64,000 nt of DNA from Rhodocyclaceae bacterium (GCA_028687645.1 JAQTZQ010000002.1:23781-87780); one strand, 5' to 3'; positions 5,890 through 17,648 are shown, counted from the stretch's first letter. A program made the numbers and translations. The notes: generated by a model not told the origin, from the sequence alone.

Positions 5890-8448
5890 TTAAACCTTAA
5901 GCCTTTCCATCAATTCTGTTTCCAGCTTGATGCGCTTTGTACTCTCACGCAAATCACCACCGCTGATCAAAAAGACGTCTTCCGCACGCTCGCCCAAGGT
6001 GGTAATTTTGGCAGTATGCAACGAAGCACCATGCTCGGTAAGTGCGTTGGCAACGGTGTAGAGCAAGCCGGGGCGATCGGCAACAATCAACGAGAGAATG
6101 AAATGTGCGCCACGTTCATCGCCTTGAATAGTCACTTCTGGTTTGATCGGGAAATGTTTGACTTGGCGCGACAAACGTCCAGCGGAGGGCTTCTCTGCCG
6201 GAAGTTGCCGGATCAGACGATATTCGAGTTCATGTTCGATATAGGTGAGCATCTCGCGATCATTGTCACGCTGGGAAATATCGAGCAAAACAAAACTGTC
6301 CAATGCGTAGCCATGGGCCGTGGTATGAATTTTTGCATCGACAATGTTGTAGCCAGCGCGGGCAAAAAAGCCAACGATACGGGCGAATAGATCAGGCTGA
6401 TCTTTGGTGTACACCATGACCTGAAGCCCCTCGCCATCCTGATGCAGGCGCGCCCGAACCACTGGCTGGTCATTGGAAATCCGATAGTGCAGCGAGCGTG
6501 TATGCCAGGCGATTTCCTCGGCGGAGTGACGTAAAAAATAAACAGTATCGAGTTGTTTCCACAAGCGTTCATGAACAGTTGCCGACAGCGCAAAATAGCG
6601 CAGCAGTCGCATGGCTTCGGCCTGGCGTTCGGTAATCACCCCGTGCGGTGCCGTTACGTTTTCCTGCCCAAGCTGGTCATGGGTTAACGAAAACAGGTCA
6701 TACAGCAGTTTGCCTTTCCATTGATTCCAGACTTTTGGGCTGGTACCGCGAATATCGGCATGGGTCAGCAAATAAAGTCCGGTCAGATGGCGTGTATCGC
6801 CCATCAGGCGGGCAAAAGCACCAATTACGTCAGGATCGCTAAGATCCTCCTTCTGCGCCACACGCGACATAACCAGGTGGTTGCGGACGAGCCAGACGAC
6901 TAACTCGGTATCCTCTTCGGAGAGCAGGTGATCTTCACAAAAAGTGCGGGCATCGACCGTACCGAGTTCTGAGTGATCGCCACCGCGACCTTTGGCAATA
7001 TCATGAAAAATTGCAACCACATAGAGTAACCATGGCCGCTCAAAATCACTGATGGAACGCGTACAGAAGGGGTACTCGTGGGCAAATTCACTCATCGTGA
7101 AACGGCGAATATTGCGCAGTACCTGCAAAATATGCTGGTCAACCGTGTAAACATGAAATAAATCATGTTGCATCTGGCCGACAATGCGCCCAAAAGCGGG
7201 CAGGTAGGTACCCAGAATATCGAGCTGGTTCATTCGGCGGAACTCATGAACTACGCCGCGCTCACTTTGAAACAACGCCAAAAATGCTGCACGGACTGCT
7301 GGATCAGCACGGAACTCAGGGGTGATGAGCTTGCGTGCACGCCACAAGGCTCGCAGCGTCCGTGCAGTCATCCCTTGCAGTTCCCGGTTCTCCTGCATTA
7401 CCTTGAAAGTGTCGAAAATGGCTACAGGTTTGCGCTCGAATAGATTTTCATCACGTAGATCGAGCAAACTGCCAACTGATTGAAAATCTTCATCGATGGC
7501 GAATGGCTGTTTTTCGTTTTCCGGCGCCAGTGCGGTGCCAATGTTTTGCAGCAAAATCGTATTAAGCAGGGTGATCGCCTTGGCATTACGATAGTACCCC
7601 TGCATGAACTGTTCGGACGCACGCGTTTCTTGCGTAGATTCAAAACCGTATTGATTGGCCAGGGTATTTTGATAATCGAACAGCAGACGATCTTCGCGCC
7701 GACCAATCTGAAAGTGCATCCGGATACGCAAATGACGCAAAAATAATTCACAAGCCTCAGCCTGCACCTTGTCATCTTCAGTCAAAAAGCCATTCTTTAC
7801 AAAGTCAGCCCATGTCGTACCAAAGCCAGCTGCTTTGGCAATCCAAAAAATGACCTGTAAATCGCGTAGACCGCCAGGCGCCTCCTTGAAATTCGGCTCC
7901 AGGCTGTAAGGTGTTTCGTTGAAACGCAGATGGCGTTCCTGTTGCTCCAATCGTTTTGCTTCACAAAAAACCATCGGATCGAGATTGCCGTGCAGGCGCT
8001 TCTCGAAGGTGTTGAATATTTTTTCGTTGCCGATGACAAAGCGGGCTTCGAGCAGCGCTGTTTGGATCGAAATATCGTTACTGGCTTCATCCAGACACTC
8101 CTGAATAGTGCGTACGCTATGACCGATCTCCAGCCCAATATCCCAGAAATAGCTGACCAGTTTTTCCAGTTTTTCCTGCAATACCTGACTGGGTGGCTGG
8201 TTCAGGAGAATCAGCAAATCAATATCTGACGCCGGGTAGAGTTCCCCGCGACCATAGCCACCGACTGCGGCGAGAGTCAATGAACTGGGGAAATCGAGAC
8301 TCTGCCAGAGGCGAATGAGAACTTCATCAACTTGCCGACTGCGGGTTTGAAGCAAGGCCAAGGCATCATGATCCTGCTCGTAAGCCGCACGCAGCGCCAA
8401 CTGCATGGCCTTTACTTCACCGCGCAGAGCGGTAATTTGCTCAATCAT
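5890..8448 (-). CDS. glnD: Bifunctional uridylyltransferase / uridylyl-removing enzyme
   Basis: 852 residues, normal for GlnD. It senses glutamine and adds or removes UMP on PII proteins, setting glutamine synthetase activity and nitrogen gene expression. The N-terminal nucleotidyltransferase motif is [20 protein letters not shown] (about 63-82). The central HD phosphohydrolase motif ([15 protein letters not shown], about 480) does the deuridylylation. Two ACT domains at the C-terminus (from about 680 and 790) bind glutamine. Its start codon overlaps the map stop, so map and glnD form one operon, an arrangement common in Proteobacteria. Confidence 0.97.
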   Translation of the reverse strand: MIEQITALRGEVKAMQLALRAAYEQDHDALALLQTRSRQVDEVLIRLWQSLDFPSSLTLAAVGGYGRGELYPASDIDLLILLNQPPSQVLQEKLEKLVSYFWDIGLEIGHSVRTIQECLDEASNDISIQTALLEARFVIGNEKIFNTFEKRLHGNLDPMVFCEAKRLEQQERHLRFNETPYSLEPNFKEAPGGLRDLQVIFWIAKAAGFGTTWADFVKNGFLTEDDKVQAEACELFLRHLRIRMHFQIGRREDRLLFDYQNTLANQYGFESTQETRASEQFMQGYYRNAKAITLLNTILLQNIGTALAPENEKQPFAIDEDFQSVGSLLDLRDENLFERKPVAIFDTFKVMQENRELQGMTARTLRALWRARKLITPEFRADPAVRAAFLALFQSERGVVHEFRRMNQLDILGTYLPAFGRIVGQMQHDLFHVYTVDQHILQVLRNIRRFTMSEFAHEYPFCTRSISDFERPWLLYVVAIFHDIAKGRGGDHSELGTVDARTFCEDHLLSEEDTELVVWLVRNHLVMSRVAQKEDLSDPDVIGAFARLMGDTRHLTGLYLLTHADIRGTSPKVWNQWKGKLLYDLFSLTHDQLGQENVTAPHGVITERQAEAMRLLRYFALSATVHERLWKQLDTVYFLRHSAEEIAWHTRSLHYRISNDQPVVRARLHQDGEGLQVMVYTKDQPDLFARIVGFFARAGYNIVDAKIHTTAHGYALDSFVLLDISQRDNDREMLTYIEHELEYRLIRQLPAEKPSAGRLSRQVKHFPIKPEVTIQGDERGAHFILSLIVADRPGLLYTVANALTEHGASLHTAKITTLGERAEDVFLISGGDLRESTKRIKLETELMERLKV

Positions 8449-9248
8449 CAGGAAATCCAGTCAGGTTTCGGACGGCTGCCAGCAGAGTGGGTTAAAACCT
8501 CGTATCCAGTTTCAGTGACCAGGACGGTATGCTCCCATTGCGCTGACAAACTGTGGTCTTTGGTAACAATCGTCCAGCCATCAGCCAATTCCCGAATAGC
8601 CGCTTTGCCAGCGTTGATCATCGGCTCGATGGTAAAAATCATCCCGGCTTCCATTTTTGGTCCGGTACCCGCTTTCCCGTAATGTGTTACTTGCGGTTCT
8701 TCATGAAATTTTGCACCGATACCATGGCCGCAAAACTCACGAACCACCGAGTAGCCATTTTTTTCTGCGTATTTCTGAATGATGGCGCCAATATCACCAA
8801 AATGAGCCCCCGGGCGCACGACGGATATCCCCAACCACATGCAATCAAAGGTGATTTCACAAAGTCGTTTGGCTTGAATTGACGGCTCCCCAATCATAAA
8901 CATACGACTGGTATCGCCGTGATAGCCATTTTTGATCGGGGTAACATCAATATTGATGATGTCGCCATTCTTGAGTACGCGATCACCAGGAACACCATGG
9001 CAAACCTGATGATTGACGGAAGTGCAGATAGCCTTGGGATAGGGGTCATAGCCCGATGGCGCGTAATTGAGCGGGGCAGATATGGCGTGCTGAACATTGA
9101 CTGTGTACTCATTACACAAACGGTCAATTTCTCCGGTCGTTACCCCAGCCTTGATAAAGGGAGCAACGTAATCGAGCAACTCTGAGGCGAGACGACCTGC
9201 GACGCGCATTTTCTCGATTTCTTCTGGCGTCTTGATGGAAATGCCCAT
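8448..9248 (-). CDS. map: Methionine aminopeptidase, type I
   Basis: 266 residues from the ATG at 9248 ([18 protein letters not shown]), which has AGGA upstream. The ORF track extends to 9401, but those 51 residues resemble no MetAP and would run over rfbD upstream sequence. The enzyme removes the initiator methionine from nascent proteins. Metal ligands are visible in [17 protein letters not shown] (two Asp), [13 protein letters not shown] (His), FTIEPM (Glu) and QWEHTVLV (Glu). It is the first gene of the map-glnD pair. The usual map/rpsB divergence is kept here with rfbD inserted between them. Confidence 0.96.
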   Translation of the reverse strand: MGISIKTPEEIEKMRVAGRLASELLDYVAPFIKAGVTTGEIDRLCNEYTVNVQHAISAPLNYAPSGYDPYPKAICTSVNHQVCHGVPGDRVLKNGDIINIDVTPIKNGYHGDTSRMFMIGEPSIQAKRLCEITFDCMWLGISVVRPGAHFGDIGAIIQKYAEKNGYSVVREFCGHGIGAKFHEEPQVTHYGKAGTGPKMEAGMIFTIEPMINAGKAAIRELADGWTIVTKDHSLSAQWEHTVLVTETGYEVLTHSAGSRPKPDWIS

Positions 9249-9378
9249 GAAAATCCTGATATTGGATGAATGAATAAAGGTCGATTTTAGCGGGAATCGG
9301 TGACTTCCACAGCCCTCTTCGGCCCTGTGCACTTGTGATGAGATGGCATAATCGCCCTCTTTGTTCCCGGAAAAGCAA

Positions 9379-10290
9379 ATGACGATTCTGCTACTTGGCA
9401 AAGAGGGCCAGCTTGGCTGGCAGTTGCAGCGCTCGCTGGCGCCGCACGGTAATGTGCTGGCTTGTGGACGCCAGGAATGCGATCTGGCCGATTTTGATCA
9501 ATTGCGCGCGCTTATCCGGCGGGTAAATCCCTCGGTCATCGTCAATGCCTCCGCATATACCGCAGTTGACAAGGCCGAGAGTGAGCCGGCGTTGGCGATG
9601 AAAATCAATGCCGAGGTGCCGGGGCTAATGGCGCAAGAGGCGGCACGCAATGGCGCATTGCTGATCCATTATTCAACCGATTATGTTTTTGATGGCAGCA
9701 AGGAAACGCCATATTTGGAGAGCGACGCACCAGCACCCTTGAGTATTTATGGGCATAGTAAATTGGCGGGGGAGCAGGCGATTACCGCAGCAAACTGCCG
9801 TTCCGTAATTTTCCGGACAAGTTGGGTTTTTGGTGCGCGCGGTGCAAATTTCGTCAAAGGCATCTTGCGCCTGGCTCGGGAAAAGGAATCCCTCAATATC
9901 GTTGCTGATCAGATCGGCAGCCCAACCCCCGCCGCCCTTATCGCTACTGTGAGTGGGGTGGTCCTGGGTATGCTGCGCCAAGGACGGGCGATGGAAGTGG
10001 TGGAGCATCGCCTCTACCATTTGGCAGCGGCCAATCCAGTCAGTTGGTGTGAGTTTGCAAAAACAATTTTAACGATGGCGTCGGCCATGCCTGGCTTTGA
10101 TTTGCGCCTGCAAGCCGAGGCTATTCATGCCATTCCCAGTCTGGAATATCCAACGCCAGCAAGACGACCGATGAATTCCCGACTGGATTGCACGCAACTC
10201 GAATCCGACTTTGGATTACTGATGCCGGATTGGCAGCCTTACCTGGGGCGCATGCTGCAACTGCTCTCACTCAAGCAAAATGGCTATTGA
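9379..10290 (+). CDS. rfbD: dTDP-4-dehydrorhamnose reductase
   Basis: About 303 residues from the ATG at 9379 (MTILLLGKEGQLGWQL); the ORF track uses a TTG six codons earlier. It makes dTDP-L-rhamnose for lipopolysaccharide or other glycans. The Rossmann motif is GKEGQLGWQL, the catalytic pair YxxxK is YGHSK, and STDYVFDGS is the usual substrate loop. The other three rml genes are not in the window, so it stands alone between map (divergent) and the rpsB cluster. The C-terminal ARRPMNSRLDC block is standard for RfbD. Confidence 0.93.
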   Translation: MTILLLGKEGQLGWQLQRSLAPHGNVLACGRQECDLADFDQLRALIRRVNPSVIVNASAYTAVDKAESEPALAMKINAEVPGLMAQEAARNGALLIHYSTDYVFDGSKETPYLESDAPAPLSIYGHSKLAGEQAITAANCRSVIFRTSWVFGARGANFVKGILRLAREKESLNIVADQIGSPTPAALIATVSGVVLGMLRQGRAMEVVEHRLYHLAAANPVSWCEFAKTILTMASAMPGFDLRLQAEAIHAIPSLEYPTPARRPMNSRLDCTQLESDFGLLMPDWQPYLGRMLQLLSLKQNGY

Positions 10291-10292
10291 GC

Positions 10293-10321
10293 TTGGGAGA
10301 AGTCGGCTCTTTTGCTATAAT
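10293..10321 (+). promoter_or_regulatory. Strong sigma-70 promoter for rpsB-tsf
   Basis: TTGGGA (10293-10298), 17-bp spacer, then TATAAT (10316-10321) preceded by TGC, which gives an extended -10. The promoter starts 3 bp after the rfbD stop and leaves a leader of about 150 nt before rpsB. Confidence 0.85.
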
Positions 10322-10391
10322 CGAAAAGTTTTTCCAAGCCTAAAAGCTTGCTAAATCGGTTGTGCGCGAGGTGCGCATCGCCAAATCCACA

Positions 10392-10471
10392 CATCCGCCG
10401 ATTAAGGGTGTTCGTCAGAATCTAACAATGACGGGCGTTTCAGGCGGATGGAGGTTCAACCCTTAAAGGAG
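10392..10471 (+). promoter_or_regulatory. rpsB leader with pseudoknot potential (probable S2 autoregulatory element)
   Basis: CATCCGCC (10392-10399) can pair with GGCGGATG (10443-10450). Inside that loop TTAAGGGT (10402-10409) is exactly complementary to ACCCTTAA (10459-10466), which abuts the Shine-Dalgarno AAAGGAG (10465-10471). Both 8-bp helices can form together as an H-type pseudoknot next to the ribosome binding site. In enterobacteria ribosomal protein S2 represses its own operon through a structured rpsB leader; this looks like the betaproteobacterial counterpart. The fold is inferred by eye. Confidence 0.65.
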
Positions 10472-10477
10472 TTTTAG

Positions 10478-11227
10478 ATGTCCGTTACTATGCGTGAAAT
10501 GCTGGAAGCCGGTGTCCATTTCGGTCACCAGACCCGTTTTTGGTCCCCCAAAATGGCACCGTACATTTTCGGTGCCCGCAACAAGATTCATATCGTCAAC
10601 CTCGAAAAGACGTTGGCCAAATACAACGAAGCTTCTGCTTTCGTCAAAAAACTATCAGCTAACCGTGGCAATGTGCTTTTCGTTGGCACCAAGCGTCAGG
10701 CTCGCGAAATTATTGCTGAAGAAGCGCAGCGCGCTGGTGTACCGTATGTCGATCAGCGTTGGCTGGGTGGCATGCTAACCAACTTCAAAACGGTCAAAAC
10801 CTCGATCAAGCGTCTGAAAGATATGGAAGTTGCCGTTGAAGCCGGTGATCTTGAGCGTATGCCCAAAAAAGAAGCGCTGACCTTCCGTCGCGAAATGGAA
10901 AAGCTGCAAAAATCCATCGGTGGTATCAAGGAAATGAACGGTTTACCGGATGCGATTTTCGTCATCGACGTTGGCTACCACAAGATTGGTATTACCGAAG
11001 CCGGCAAGCTAGGTATCCCGGTCATTGGCGTGGTTGATACCAACCACTCACCGGAAGGCGTTGCTTATGTTATTCCCGGTAACGATGACTCATCCCGTGC
11101 GATTCGTTTGTATGCGCGCGGCATGGCCGACGCCATTCTTGAAGGCCGTAGTCAGGTTATTCAGGAAATTGTTGCTGCCAGCGGCGGCCAGGATGAGTTC
11201 GTTGAAGTTGTAGAAGCGGCTGAGTAA
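10478..11227 (+). CDS. rpsB: 30S ribosomal protein S2
   Basis: 249 residues starting [26 protein letters not shown], the conserved S2 N-terminus; length is standard. S2 binds late to the 30S subunit near the head-body junction. The second signature block ([28 protein letters not shown], about 150-185) is intact. It is followed by tsf after 66 bp, the usual rpsB-tsf operon, and it is probably feedback-regulated through its leader. Confidence 0.99.
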   Translation: MSVTMREMLEAGVHFGHQTRFWSPKMAPYIFGARNKIHIVNLEKTLAKYNEASAFVKKLSANRGNVLFVGTKRQAREIIAEEAQRAGVPYVDQRWLGGMLTNFKTVKTSIKRLKDMEVAVEAGDLERMPKKEALTFRREMEKLQKSIGGIKEMNGLPDAIFVIDVGYHKIGITEAGKLGIPVIGVVDTNHSPEGVAYVIPGNDDSSRAIRLYARGMADAILEGRSQVIQEIVAASGGQDEFVEVVEAAE

Positions 11228-11293
11228 GCTGCATTAAGTCAGTCCAAAGGCGGGGCCTTGGGCCCTGTCTGCATTAAAGCTCAGGAGAAAAAT

Positions 11294-12193
11294 ATGGCGG
11301 CAATTACCGCAGGCATGGTAGCAGAACTGCGCGGCAAGACCGATGCACCGATGATGGAGTGTAAAAAAGCACTAACCGAGGCTGATGGTGATATGGTCAA
11401 GGCGGAAGAAATCCTTCGCGTCAAACTTGGCAACAAGGCTTCCAAGGCGGCGACTCGTATCGCGGCTGAAGGTATCGTCGCGATTAGTATTTCTGCGGAT
11501 GGTAAGCAGGGTGCGATTATCGAAGTTAATAGTGAAACTGACTTCGTTGCTAAAAATGACGAATTCATCTCACTGGCCAACGGCTCGGCTGCTCTGGTAG
11601 CCGACAAAAATCCCGGTGATGTTTCTGAGTTGTCCGCATTGGCAATGGGCGAGGGCACAGTTGAGTCAACCCGTTCTGCGTTGGTTGGCAAAATTGGCGA
11701 GAACATGAGCATTCGTCGTTTCGCTCGTTTTGAAGCCAAAGGCAAGCTGGTTCCTTACATTCACGGTGGTTCCAAGGTTGGTGTTCTGGTCGACGTTGTG
11801 GGTGGTGATGAGCAGTTGGGCAAGGATCTGGCGATGCATATCGCTGCTTCCAAGCCGAAATCTCTCGACTCTTCAGGCGTTTCAGCTGAGTTGCTCGACA
11901 CCGAGCGTCGTATCGCCATTGAAAAGGCGCGCGAAGCGGGCAAGCCGGAAGAAATGCTGGAAAAGATTGCCGAAGGCACGGTTCAGAAATATCTGAAAGA
12001 TGTCACCCTGCTGGGTCAGGTTTTCGTCAAGGCCGCTGATGGTAAGCAAACCATTGAGCAGCTACTGAAGTCCAAAGGCGCTTCCGTCGCTGGCTTTACG
12101 CTGTTCGTAGTGGGCGAAGGCATTGAGAAGAAGGTTGATGACTTTGCTGCTGAAGTCGCTGCTCAAGCCGCTGCTGCCGCTGCCAAGAAGTAA
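11294..12193 (+). CDS. tsf: Translation elongation factor Ts
   Basis: 299 residues from the ATG at 11294 ([27 protein letters not shown]), preceded by CAGGAG. The ORF track start at 11258 adds 12 residues without support. EF-Ts recycles EF-Tu by releasing GDP. The UBA-like N-terminal domain and the [10 protein letters not shown] contact segment, which inserts into EF-Tu, are present. A short GC-rich dyad in the rpsB-tsf gap (GGGCC/GGCCC) may attenuate read-through from rpsB. Confidence 0.98.
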   Translation: MAAITAGMVAELRGKTDAPMMECKKALTEADGDMVKAEEILRVKLGNKASKAATRIAAEGIVAISISADGKQGAIIEVNSETDFVAKNDEFISLANGSAALVADKNPGDVSELSALAMGEGTVESTRSALVGKIGENMSIRRFARFEAKGKLVPYIHGGSKVGVLVDVVGGDEQLGKDLAMHIAASKPKSLDSSGVSAELLDTERRIAIEKAREAGKPEEMLEKIAEGTVQKYLKDVTLLGQVFVKAADGKQTIEQLLKSKGASVAGFTLFVVGEGIEKKVDDFAAEVAAQAAAAAAKK

Positions 12194-12209
12194 TTTGTAG
12201 GAATACACC

Positions 12210-12926
12210 ATGACCACACCCAAATATAAACGCATCCTCCTGAAACTCTCTGGCGAAGCCCTGATGGGCAATGACGCCTATGGCATCAATCCGCAAACCA
12301 TCGCGGCGATTGTCGGTGAGATCAAGGCGGTTGCTGATATGGGTGTGGAAATTGGTGTCGTCATCGGCGGCGGCAATATTTTTCGCGGCATGGCGGGTAC
12401 CGCTACCGGGATGGATAGAGCCACTGCAGATTACATGGGCATGATGGCGACGGTGATGAATGCAATGGCACTGTCTGATGCTTTCCGTCAGGCGGGTTTG
12501 AATGCTCGCGTGCAGTCTGCTTTGAATATCGAGCAGGTGGTTGAACCCTATATTCGCGGCAAGGCTATTCGCTACCTGGAAGAGGGGAAAATTGTTATTT
12601 TTGGTGCTGGCACTGGAAATCCATTCTTTACAACCGATACTGCGGCAGCTTTGCGTGGCTCGGAAATCGGTGCAGAAATTGTCCTCAAGGCGACCAAGGT
12701 GGATGGTGTTTACACGGCTGACCCGAAAAAGGACGCCTCCGCGACACGTTATGACCAGATCAGCTTTAATGAAGCGATCTCGAAAAATCTTGCAGTGATG
12801 GATGCGACAGCTTTTGCGCTGTGTCGTGATCAAAAATTACCGATCAATGTATTTTCAATCTTCAAGGCCGGCGCACTGAAGCGCGTGGTGCTTGGAGAGA
12901 ATGAGGGTACGTTGGTGTACTATTGA
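12210..12926 (+). CDS. pyrH: Uridylate kinase
   Basis: 238 residues, full length. It phosphorylates UMP to UDP in pyrimidine synthesis and belongs to the amino-acid kinase fold, hexameric in bacteria. The phosphate-binding motif KLSGEALMG and [12 protein letters not shown] are present, as is the UMP site region with [16 protein letters not shown]. It is 16 bp after tsf and 11 bp before frr, the standard gene order. Confidence 0.98.
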   Translation: MTTPKYKRILLKLSGEALMGNDAYGINPQTIAAIVGEIKAVADMGVEIGVVIGGGNIFRGMAGTATGMDRATADYMGMMATVMNAMALSDAFRQAGLNARVQSALNIEQVVEPYIRGKAIRYLEEGKIVIFGAGTGNPFFTTDTAAALRGSEIGAEIVLKATKVDGVYTADPKKDASATRYDQISFNEAISKNLAVMDATAFALCRDQKLPINVFSIFKAGALKRVVLGENEGTLVYY

Positions 12927-12937
12927 AGGACAACGAG

Positions 12938-13495
12938 ATGATTGCCGAACTCAAAAAAGCGCTCGAAGGAAAAATGCTTAAGTCGCTTGAGGTGCTCAAG
13001 CTGGACTTGCAAAAAGTGCGTACAGGTCGTGCTCATGTGGGTTTGCTTGACCATGTTCAGGTGGATTATTACGGCTCCATGGTGCCGGTTAATCAGGTCG
13101 CCAACATTACGCTGGTTGATGCTCGCACTATTGGTGTTCAGCCATGGGAAAAACCCATGCTGCAAAAGGTGGAAAAAGCAATTCGCGATTGTGATCTGGG
13201 TTTAAATCCCTCATCGCAAGGTGACCTGATTCGGGTACCAATGCCGGCTTTGACGGAAGAGCGTCGTCGTGACCTGATTAAGGTGGTCAAAACCGAAGGT
13301 GAAGATACCAAGATCGCCTTGCGCAATTTGCGTCGTGATGCCAACGCTCATCTCAAGGATGCCTTGAAGAAGCACGAAATTCCCGAAGATGATGAGCGCA
13401 AGGCACAGGATGATGTACAGAAACTGACCGATAAATACGTCGCCGAAATCGATAAGATGCTCGCCCTTAAAGAGGCCGAGCTGATGCAGGTATAG
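12938..13495 (+). CDS. frr: Ribosome recycling factor
   Basis: 185 residues from ATG 12938 ([21 protein letters not shown]), exactly the usual RRF length; the track's TTG start at 12923 overlaps pyrH and is not needed. GAAGGA precedes the ATG. With EF-G it splits post-termination ribosomes. [22 protein letters not shown] and the basic LTEERRRDL block are conserved family sequence. Confidence 0.98.
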   Translation: MIAELKKALEGKMLKSLEVLKLDLQKVRTGRAHVGLLDHVQVDYYGSMVPVNQVANITLVDARTIGVQPWEKPMLQKVEKAIRDCDLGLNPSSQGDLIRVPMPALTEERRRDLIKVVKTEGEDTKIALRNLRRDANAHLKDALKKHEIPEDDERKAQDDVQKLTDKYVAEIDKMLALKEAELMQV

Positions 13496-13506
13496 CGCCG
13501 CGCCGA

Positions 13507-14268
13507 ATGGCTTTTTTTTCCAGCTCAACCCGTCAGGTACCGGACGCCGTGGCGGTGCCTGATCATGTCGCAGTCATCATGGATGGTAACGGGCGCTGGG
13601 CGAAATCTCGGTTTTTGCCACGTTTTACGGGGCACGTCAAAGGTGTGGAATTGGTGCGCGAAATGGTGCGTGCCTGCCTTGAGCGGAAAATTCACTACCT
13701 GACTCTTTTTGCATTTAGTTCGGAAAACTGGCGTCGACCGCAAGAAGAGGTGACCATGTTAATGCAGCTTTTTGCCAAATCGCTGCAGCAAGAAGTTGAA
13801 AAGCTTCACCGTAACGGGGTGCGTCTGCGCGTCATCGGTGATTTGTCGCGCTTTGACTCAAGCTTGCAATCCCTGATTCGTGATGCCGAACTTGGTACGG
13901 CAGACAATACCAAGCTGGAATTGACGATCGCAGCTAATTATGGCGGTCGCTGGGACATCATGCAGGCGGTCAATAAAATGTTGGCCGCCCAGCCAAGTAA
14001 GCGTGATACCTGGAGTGAATCTGATCTCGAACCTTATTTGTCAATGGCTTTCGCCCCTGAGCCCGACCTGTTCATCCGTACCGGTGGCGAGGAGCGAATC
14101 AGTAATTTTTTACTCTGGCAATTGGCTTATACCGAACTCTATTTTACGAAGACGCTTTGGCCCGCCTTTAACACCACTGAGTTTGACCGGGCTATCCTTT
14201 CCTATCAGCAGCGTGAGCGTCGCTTTGGCCGAACCAGCGAGCAGTTGACCGGACAGTCGGATGCTTAG
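13507..14268 (+). CDS. uppS: Undecaprenyl (isoprenyl) diphosphate synthase
   Basis: 253 residues. It builds C55-PP, the lipid carrier for peptidoglycan and O-antigen, by cis additions of IPP. The active-site motif [11 protein letters not shown] (about 24-34), FSSENWRRP, and the C-terminal [24 protein letters not shown] are intact. The fourth and fifth codons contain a run of eight T residues, a possible slippage site right after the start. The end overlaps cdsA by 8 bp. Confidence 0.97.
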   Translation: MAFFSSSTRQVPDAVAVPDHVAVIMDGNGRWAKSRFLPRFTGHVKGVELVREMVRACLERKIHYLTLFAFSSENWRRPQEEVTMLMQLFAKSLQQEVEKLHRNGVRLRVIGDLSRFDSSLQSLIRDAELGTADNTKLELTIAANYGGRWDIMQAVNKMLAAQPSKRDTWSESDLEPYLSMAFAPEPDLFIRTGGEERISNFLLWQLAYTELYFTKTLWPAFNTTEFDRAILSYQQRERRFGRTSEQLTGQSDA

Positions 14269-15097
14269 AACGCGCGTCGTTACCGCGCTAGTTTTACTTG
14301 GGCTGTTTTTGCCATGCTTGTTTTATCTTTCACAAGTTCACTGGGCACTGTTGATGGCAGCGGTTATTGGCGTTGGCGCTTGGGAATGGGGGGGGATATT
14401 GCGTTGGTCAGAGTTGCGCCGCCGTCTGCTTGGCATCCTGATGGCTTCGTCCTGTGCCGGAGTTTCTCTAATCGCGCCGGAAGCCATTGGTGCCGGTAAC
14501 GCCGCCACTTACTCAGCGCCCTGGGTTGTGGTTATTTACGTTTTGGCGGCTGCTTTTTGGTGCTTGCTGATTCCCCTCTGGTTACGCATGCGTTGGGCCT
14601 TGGGCACTGGCGCTGCTGGATTATTAACCGGCTTGGTGGTGCTTTTCCCGACTTGGCTGGCCATGGTTCAGTTGCGCACCCTTGGTCCTGCTGTCTTGCT
14701 GGCTTTGTTTGCTGTCGTTTGGGTGGCCGATGTGGCGGCGTATTTTTCCGGCAAAGCCTTTGGTAAGCACAAACTGGCTCCGAGTATCAGCCCTGGAAAA
14801 ACCTGGGAGGGGGCGATCGGCGCTGTCGTTGCGGTCATTGCTTATGGCTTGACCATTCGCTTCAGCACAGGCTATGCGCCTCTTTCGTTGCCTCTGTGGG
14901 TGCTCGCACTGATTCTCGTGACCGCAGTCAGTATTATTGGTGACCTTTACGAGTCGATGCTTAAGCGCCAGGCCGGGATCAAGGATAGCAGCAAGGTTTT
15001 GCCCGGCCATGGTGGCGTGCTTGATCGTATCGACAGTCTGACCTCCACCATGCCCATTGTCGGCTTGCTTTGGTTGATTACTTCCGGCGTGCAATGA
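14261..15097 (+). CDS. cdsA: Phosphatidate cytidylyltransferase
   Basis: 278 residues, very hydrophobic with about 7-8 membrane helices. It makes CDP-diacylglycerol, the precursor of all phospholipids. The family signature [20 protein letters not shown] followed by GVLDRID near the C-terminus is complete. The start overlaps uppS and the stop overlaps dxr by ATGA, so translation is probably coupled along uppS-cdsA-dxr. Confidence 0.96.
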   Translation: MLRTRVVTALVLLGLFLPCLFYLSQVHWALLMAAVIGVGAWEWGGILRWSELRRRLLGILMASSCAGVSLIAPEAIGAGNAATYSAPWVVVIYVLAAAFWCLLIPLWLRMRWALGTGAAGLLTGLVVLFPTWLAMVQLRTLGPAVLLALFAVVWVADVAAYFSGKAFGKHKLAPSISPGKTWEGAIGAVVAVIAYGLTIRFSTGYAPLSLPLWVLALILVTAVSIIGDLYESMLKRQAGIKDSSKVLPGHGGVLDRIDSLTSTMPIVGLLWLITSGVQ

Positions 15098-16284
15098 AGC
15101 CACAAAACATTACGATTTTAGGGGCGACCGGATCGATCGGGGTTAGTACGCTGGATGTTGTGCGCCGCCATCCTGAGCGTTATCGCGTCTTTGCTCTTTG
15201 TGCGCATAGCCAGGTTGAAAAGCTATTCGATCAATGCCAGGAATTTAGGCCCAGCTTTGCCGTGGTCCGCGATGCCTTGCTGGCTGATCAACTGAGTACT
15301 TTATGTCGGGCCGCCGGGCTAAAAACTGAAGTTCGTTTTGGGCTTGAAGCCTTGGCGGAGATGTCATCGGCACCTGAAGTGGATTCGGTGATGGCGGCAA
15401 TTGTCGGCGCAGCGGGGCTTGAACCCACCTTGGCAGCAGCCCGGGCCGGCAAGAAAATCATGCTGGCCAACAAGGAAGTGCTGGTCATGGCCGGTGAATT
15501 GTTCATGCACGCGGTGCGTGAACATGGGGCCACTTTACTGCCGGTCGACAGCGAACATAACGCCATTTTTCAGGCATTACCTGCCGATTTCTCACGCGGG
15601 CTGAGCGCTTGTGGTGTGCGCCGGATTCTCCTGACCGCCTCGGGCGGGCCTTTTCGCACCAAGGCGCTGGATGAATTAGACCAAGTTACACCTGAAGCCG
15701 CTTGCGCCCATCCCAACTGGGTCATGGGCAGGAAGATTTCGGTCGACTCAGCGAGCATGATGAACAAGGGACTGGAGGTGATCGAGGCGCACTGGCTGTT
15801 TGCCGCCCCCCCTGAGCAGATTCAGATTGTTGTGCACCCGCAAAGCGTGATTCATTCTGCGGTCGAATACAACGACGGCTCGGTGCTGGCGCAAATGGGC
15901 AATCCGGATATGCGCACGCCGATTGCTTACGCGCTGGCGTATCCGCAGCGTATTGACTCGGGTGTCGAGGCACTGGATTTGTTTAAAATCGCCCGGCTTG
16001 ATTTTTATCCGCCAGATTTTGAGCGTTTTCCCTGCTTGCGTCTGGCTTACGATGCCTTGGGGCAGGGCGGCACGGCGCCGGCGATTCTCAATGCTGCCAA
16101 TGAAGTCGCAGTTGCCGCATTTCTTGATCGCCAGTTGCCTTTTTTGGGCATTCCACGATTGATCGAAACGGTACACAACACCATGCCTGCGGGCCCTGAA
16201 GGCAGTCTGGCCGATGTTCTGGCCGCCGATGCTGAGGCACGGCGAATTGCCCAACATTTAATAACGGATCAACGTTTCGCGTGA
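15094..16284 (+). CDS. dxr: 1-deoxy-D-xylulose 5-phosphate reductoisomerase
   Basis: 396 residues from ATG 15094 ([21 protein letters not shown]); the track start at 15070 lies inside cdsA. It converts DXP to MEP, the committed step of the non-mevalonate isoprenoid pathway that supplies uppS upstream. GATGSIG binds NADPH; the metal and substrate site [11 protein letters not shown] and the flexible-loop region are conserved. The stop overlaps the GTG start of rseP. Confidence 0.97.
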   Translation: MKPQNITILGATGSIGVSTLDVVRRHPERYRVFALCAHSQVEKLFDQCQEFRPSFAVVRDALLADQLSTLCRAAGLKTEVRFGLEALAEMSSAPEVDSVMAAIVGAAGLEPTLAAARAGKKIMLANKEVLVMAGELFMHAVREHGATLLPVDSEHNAIFQALPADFSRGLSACGVRRILLTASGGPFRTKALDELDQVTPEAACAHPNWVMGRKISVDSASMMNKGLEVIEAHWLFAAPPEQIQIVVHPQSVIHSAVEYNDGSVLAQMGNPDMRTPIAYALAYPQRIDSGVEALDLFKIARLDFYPPDFERFPCLRLAYDALGQGGTAPAILNAANEVAVAAFLDRQLPFLGIPRLIETVHNTMPAGPEGSLADVLAADAEARRIAQHLITDQRFA

Positions 16285-17648
16285 GTAATTTCCCTTTTTA
16301 TTTGGTCGCCTTTATCGTTGTTTTGGGCGTACTGGTCGTCATTCACGAACTTGGCCATTATTTGGCGGCGCGTTACTGCGGCGTCAAGGTTTTGCGCTTC
16401 TCCGTCGGTTTCGGAAAAACAATTTTTCAGCGCAAATTCGGCGTTGACCGTACCGAATGGGCGGTGGCAGCTATACCCTTGGGTGGTTTTGTCAAAATGC
16501 TTGATGAGCGGGAAGGCGACGTTGCCCCCGAAGAACAACATCGTGCTTTCAATCGGCAAAGTGTCGGCAAACGCAGTCTGATCGTTGTCGCCGGGCCGCT
16601 GGCTAATTTCGCCCTTGCCATCCTGCTTTATTGGGCCATCTTCATGCATGGCACGAACGAATTGCTGCCAGTACTCGGCCCACCGCCCGCCGATTCACCC
16701 GCAGCCATGGCTGGTGTGGTCAATGGTGAGCGGGTTCGTGCCGTGGATGGTGAAGCAGTGGCAACCTGGGATGATTTTCGCTGGCGCTTGCTGCAGAAAG
16801 CAACGGATCGGGAATCCGTTGAGCTTGAAGTCGTTAACGAACAGCAAGAAGTTAACCTACGGCGTTTACATCTGGCTGCGGCAGGCGAGCAGGGTTGGGA
16901 AGGTGATGCCCTGGCGCGGCTAGGCATCAATTTTTTCCGTCCCAAAATCCCGCCAATTATCGGCAAGGTTTCTACCGGTGGTCCGGCAGAAGCAGCCGGA
17001 GTGCTGGTCGGCGATGAAGTGCTGACGATCAATGGTACTAAGATCGTCAGTTGGTTTGACTTTGTGCGTTACGTCCGAGACGCAAGCGGTGCCAGTTTGC
17101 AACTGGAAATTGAGCGAAATGGGCAGAGAGTTACGGTTAACGTCATTCCGAAGGTGATTTCTGAGGGCGGTCGCCAAGTCGGCAAAGTGGGGGTGGCTGT
17201 TGCAGAATCACCCGAAGCCAGCCAGGAAGTGCGTACCTTTGTCAGTTACGGTTTTTTTGCAGCGGGCGCCAAAGCAATGACTGAAACCTGGGACAAATCG
17301 GTATTCACCCTGGTTATGATGGGTAAGATGCTGACCGGCGAGGTCTCCTGGAAAAACATCTCCGGGCCGGTGACGATTGCCGATTACGCTGGGCAATCGG
17401 CACGACTGGGGCTGGAGTATTACCTGAAGTTCATGGCGCTGGTCAGTATCAGCCTTGGCGTTCTCAATCTGCTGCCCATTCCGGTTCTGGATGGGGGGCA
17501 TTTGTTGTATCATGCCATCGAAGTCGTCAGGCGCCGCCCCTTGTCGGAGCGTGCGATGGAATTGGGGCAGCAATTTGGTATGGCTATCCTGTTCACCTTG
17601 ATGGCTTTTGCCTTTTTTAACGATATAAATCGCCTGGTCTCCGGCTGA
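16281..17648 (+). CDS. rseP: Site-2 intramembrane zinc metalloprotease
   Basis: 455 residues, GTG start coupled to dxr. RseP cuts the anti-sigma factor RseA within the membrane in the sigma-E envelope stress response and clears signal peptide remnants. The zinc motif HELGH (about 22-26) is in helix 1, and the third ligand motif [14 protein letters not shown] is in a C-terminal helix. Two PDZ domains lie between (about 115-185 and 220-290), as in E. coli RseP. It is followed immediately by bamA. Confidence 0.97.
   Translation: MSNFPFYLVAFIVVLGVLVVIHELGHYLAARYCGVKVLRFSVGFGKTIFQRKFGVDRTEWAVAAIPLGGFVKMLDEREGDVAPEEQHRAFNRQSVGKRSLIVVAGPLANFALAILLYWAIFMHGTNELLPVLGPPPADSPAAMAGVVNGERVRAVDGEAVATWDDFRWRLLQKATDRESVELEVVNEQQEVNLRRLHLAAAGEQGWEGDALARLGINFFRPKIPPIIGKVSTGGPAEAAGVLVGDEVLTINGTKIVSWFDFVRYVRDASGASLQLEIERNGQRVTVNVIPKVISEGGRQVGKVGVAVAESPEASQEVRTFVSYGFFAAGAKAMTETWDKSVFTLVMMGKMLTGEVSWKNISGPVTIADYAGQSARLGLEYYLKFMALVSISLGVLNLLPIPVLDGGHLLYHAIEVVRRRPLSERAMELGQQFGMAILFTLMAFAFFNDINRLVSG

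Noticed and set aside
9249-9378. Promoter for rfbD (CATAAT near 9347)
   Set aside because: No -35 box at a suitable distance, so not listed as a feature.
9249-9401. N-terminal extension of methionine aminopeptidase
   Set aside because: Family start and ribosome binding site support ATG 9248; the extension has no family similarity and runs over the rfbD 5' region.
12096-12833. 245-residue minus-strand ORF
   Set aside because: Shadow of pyrH and the tsf end; no domain seen.
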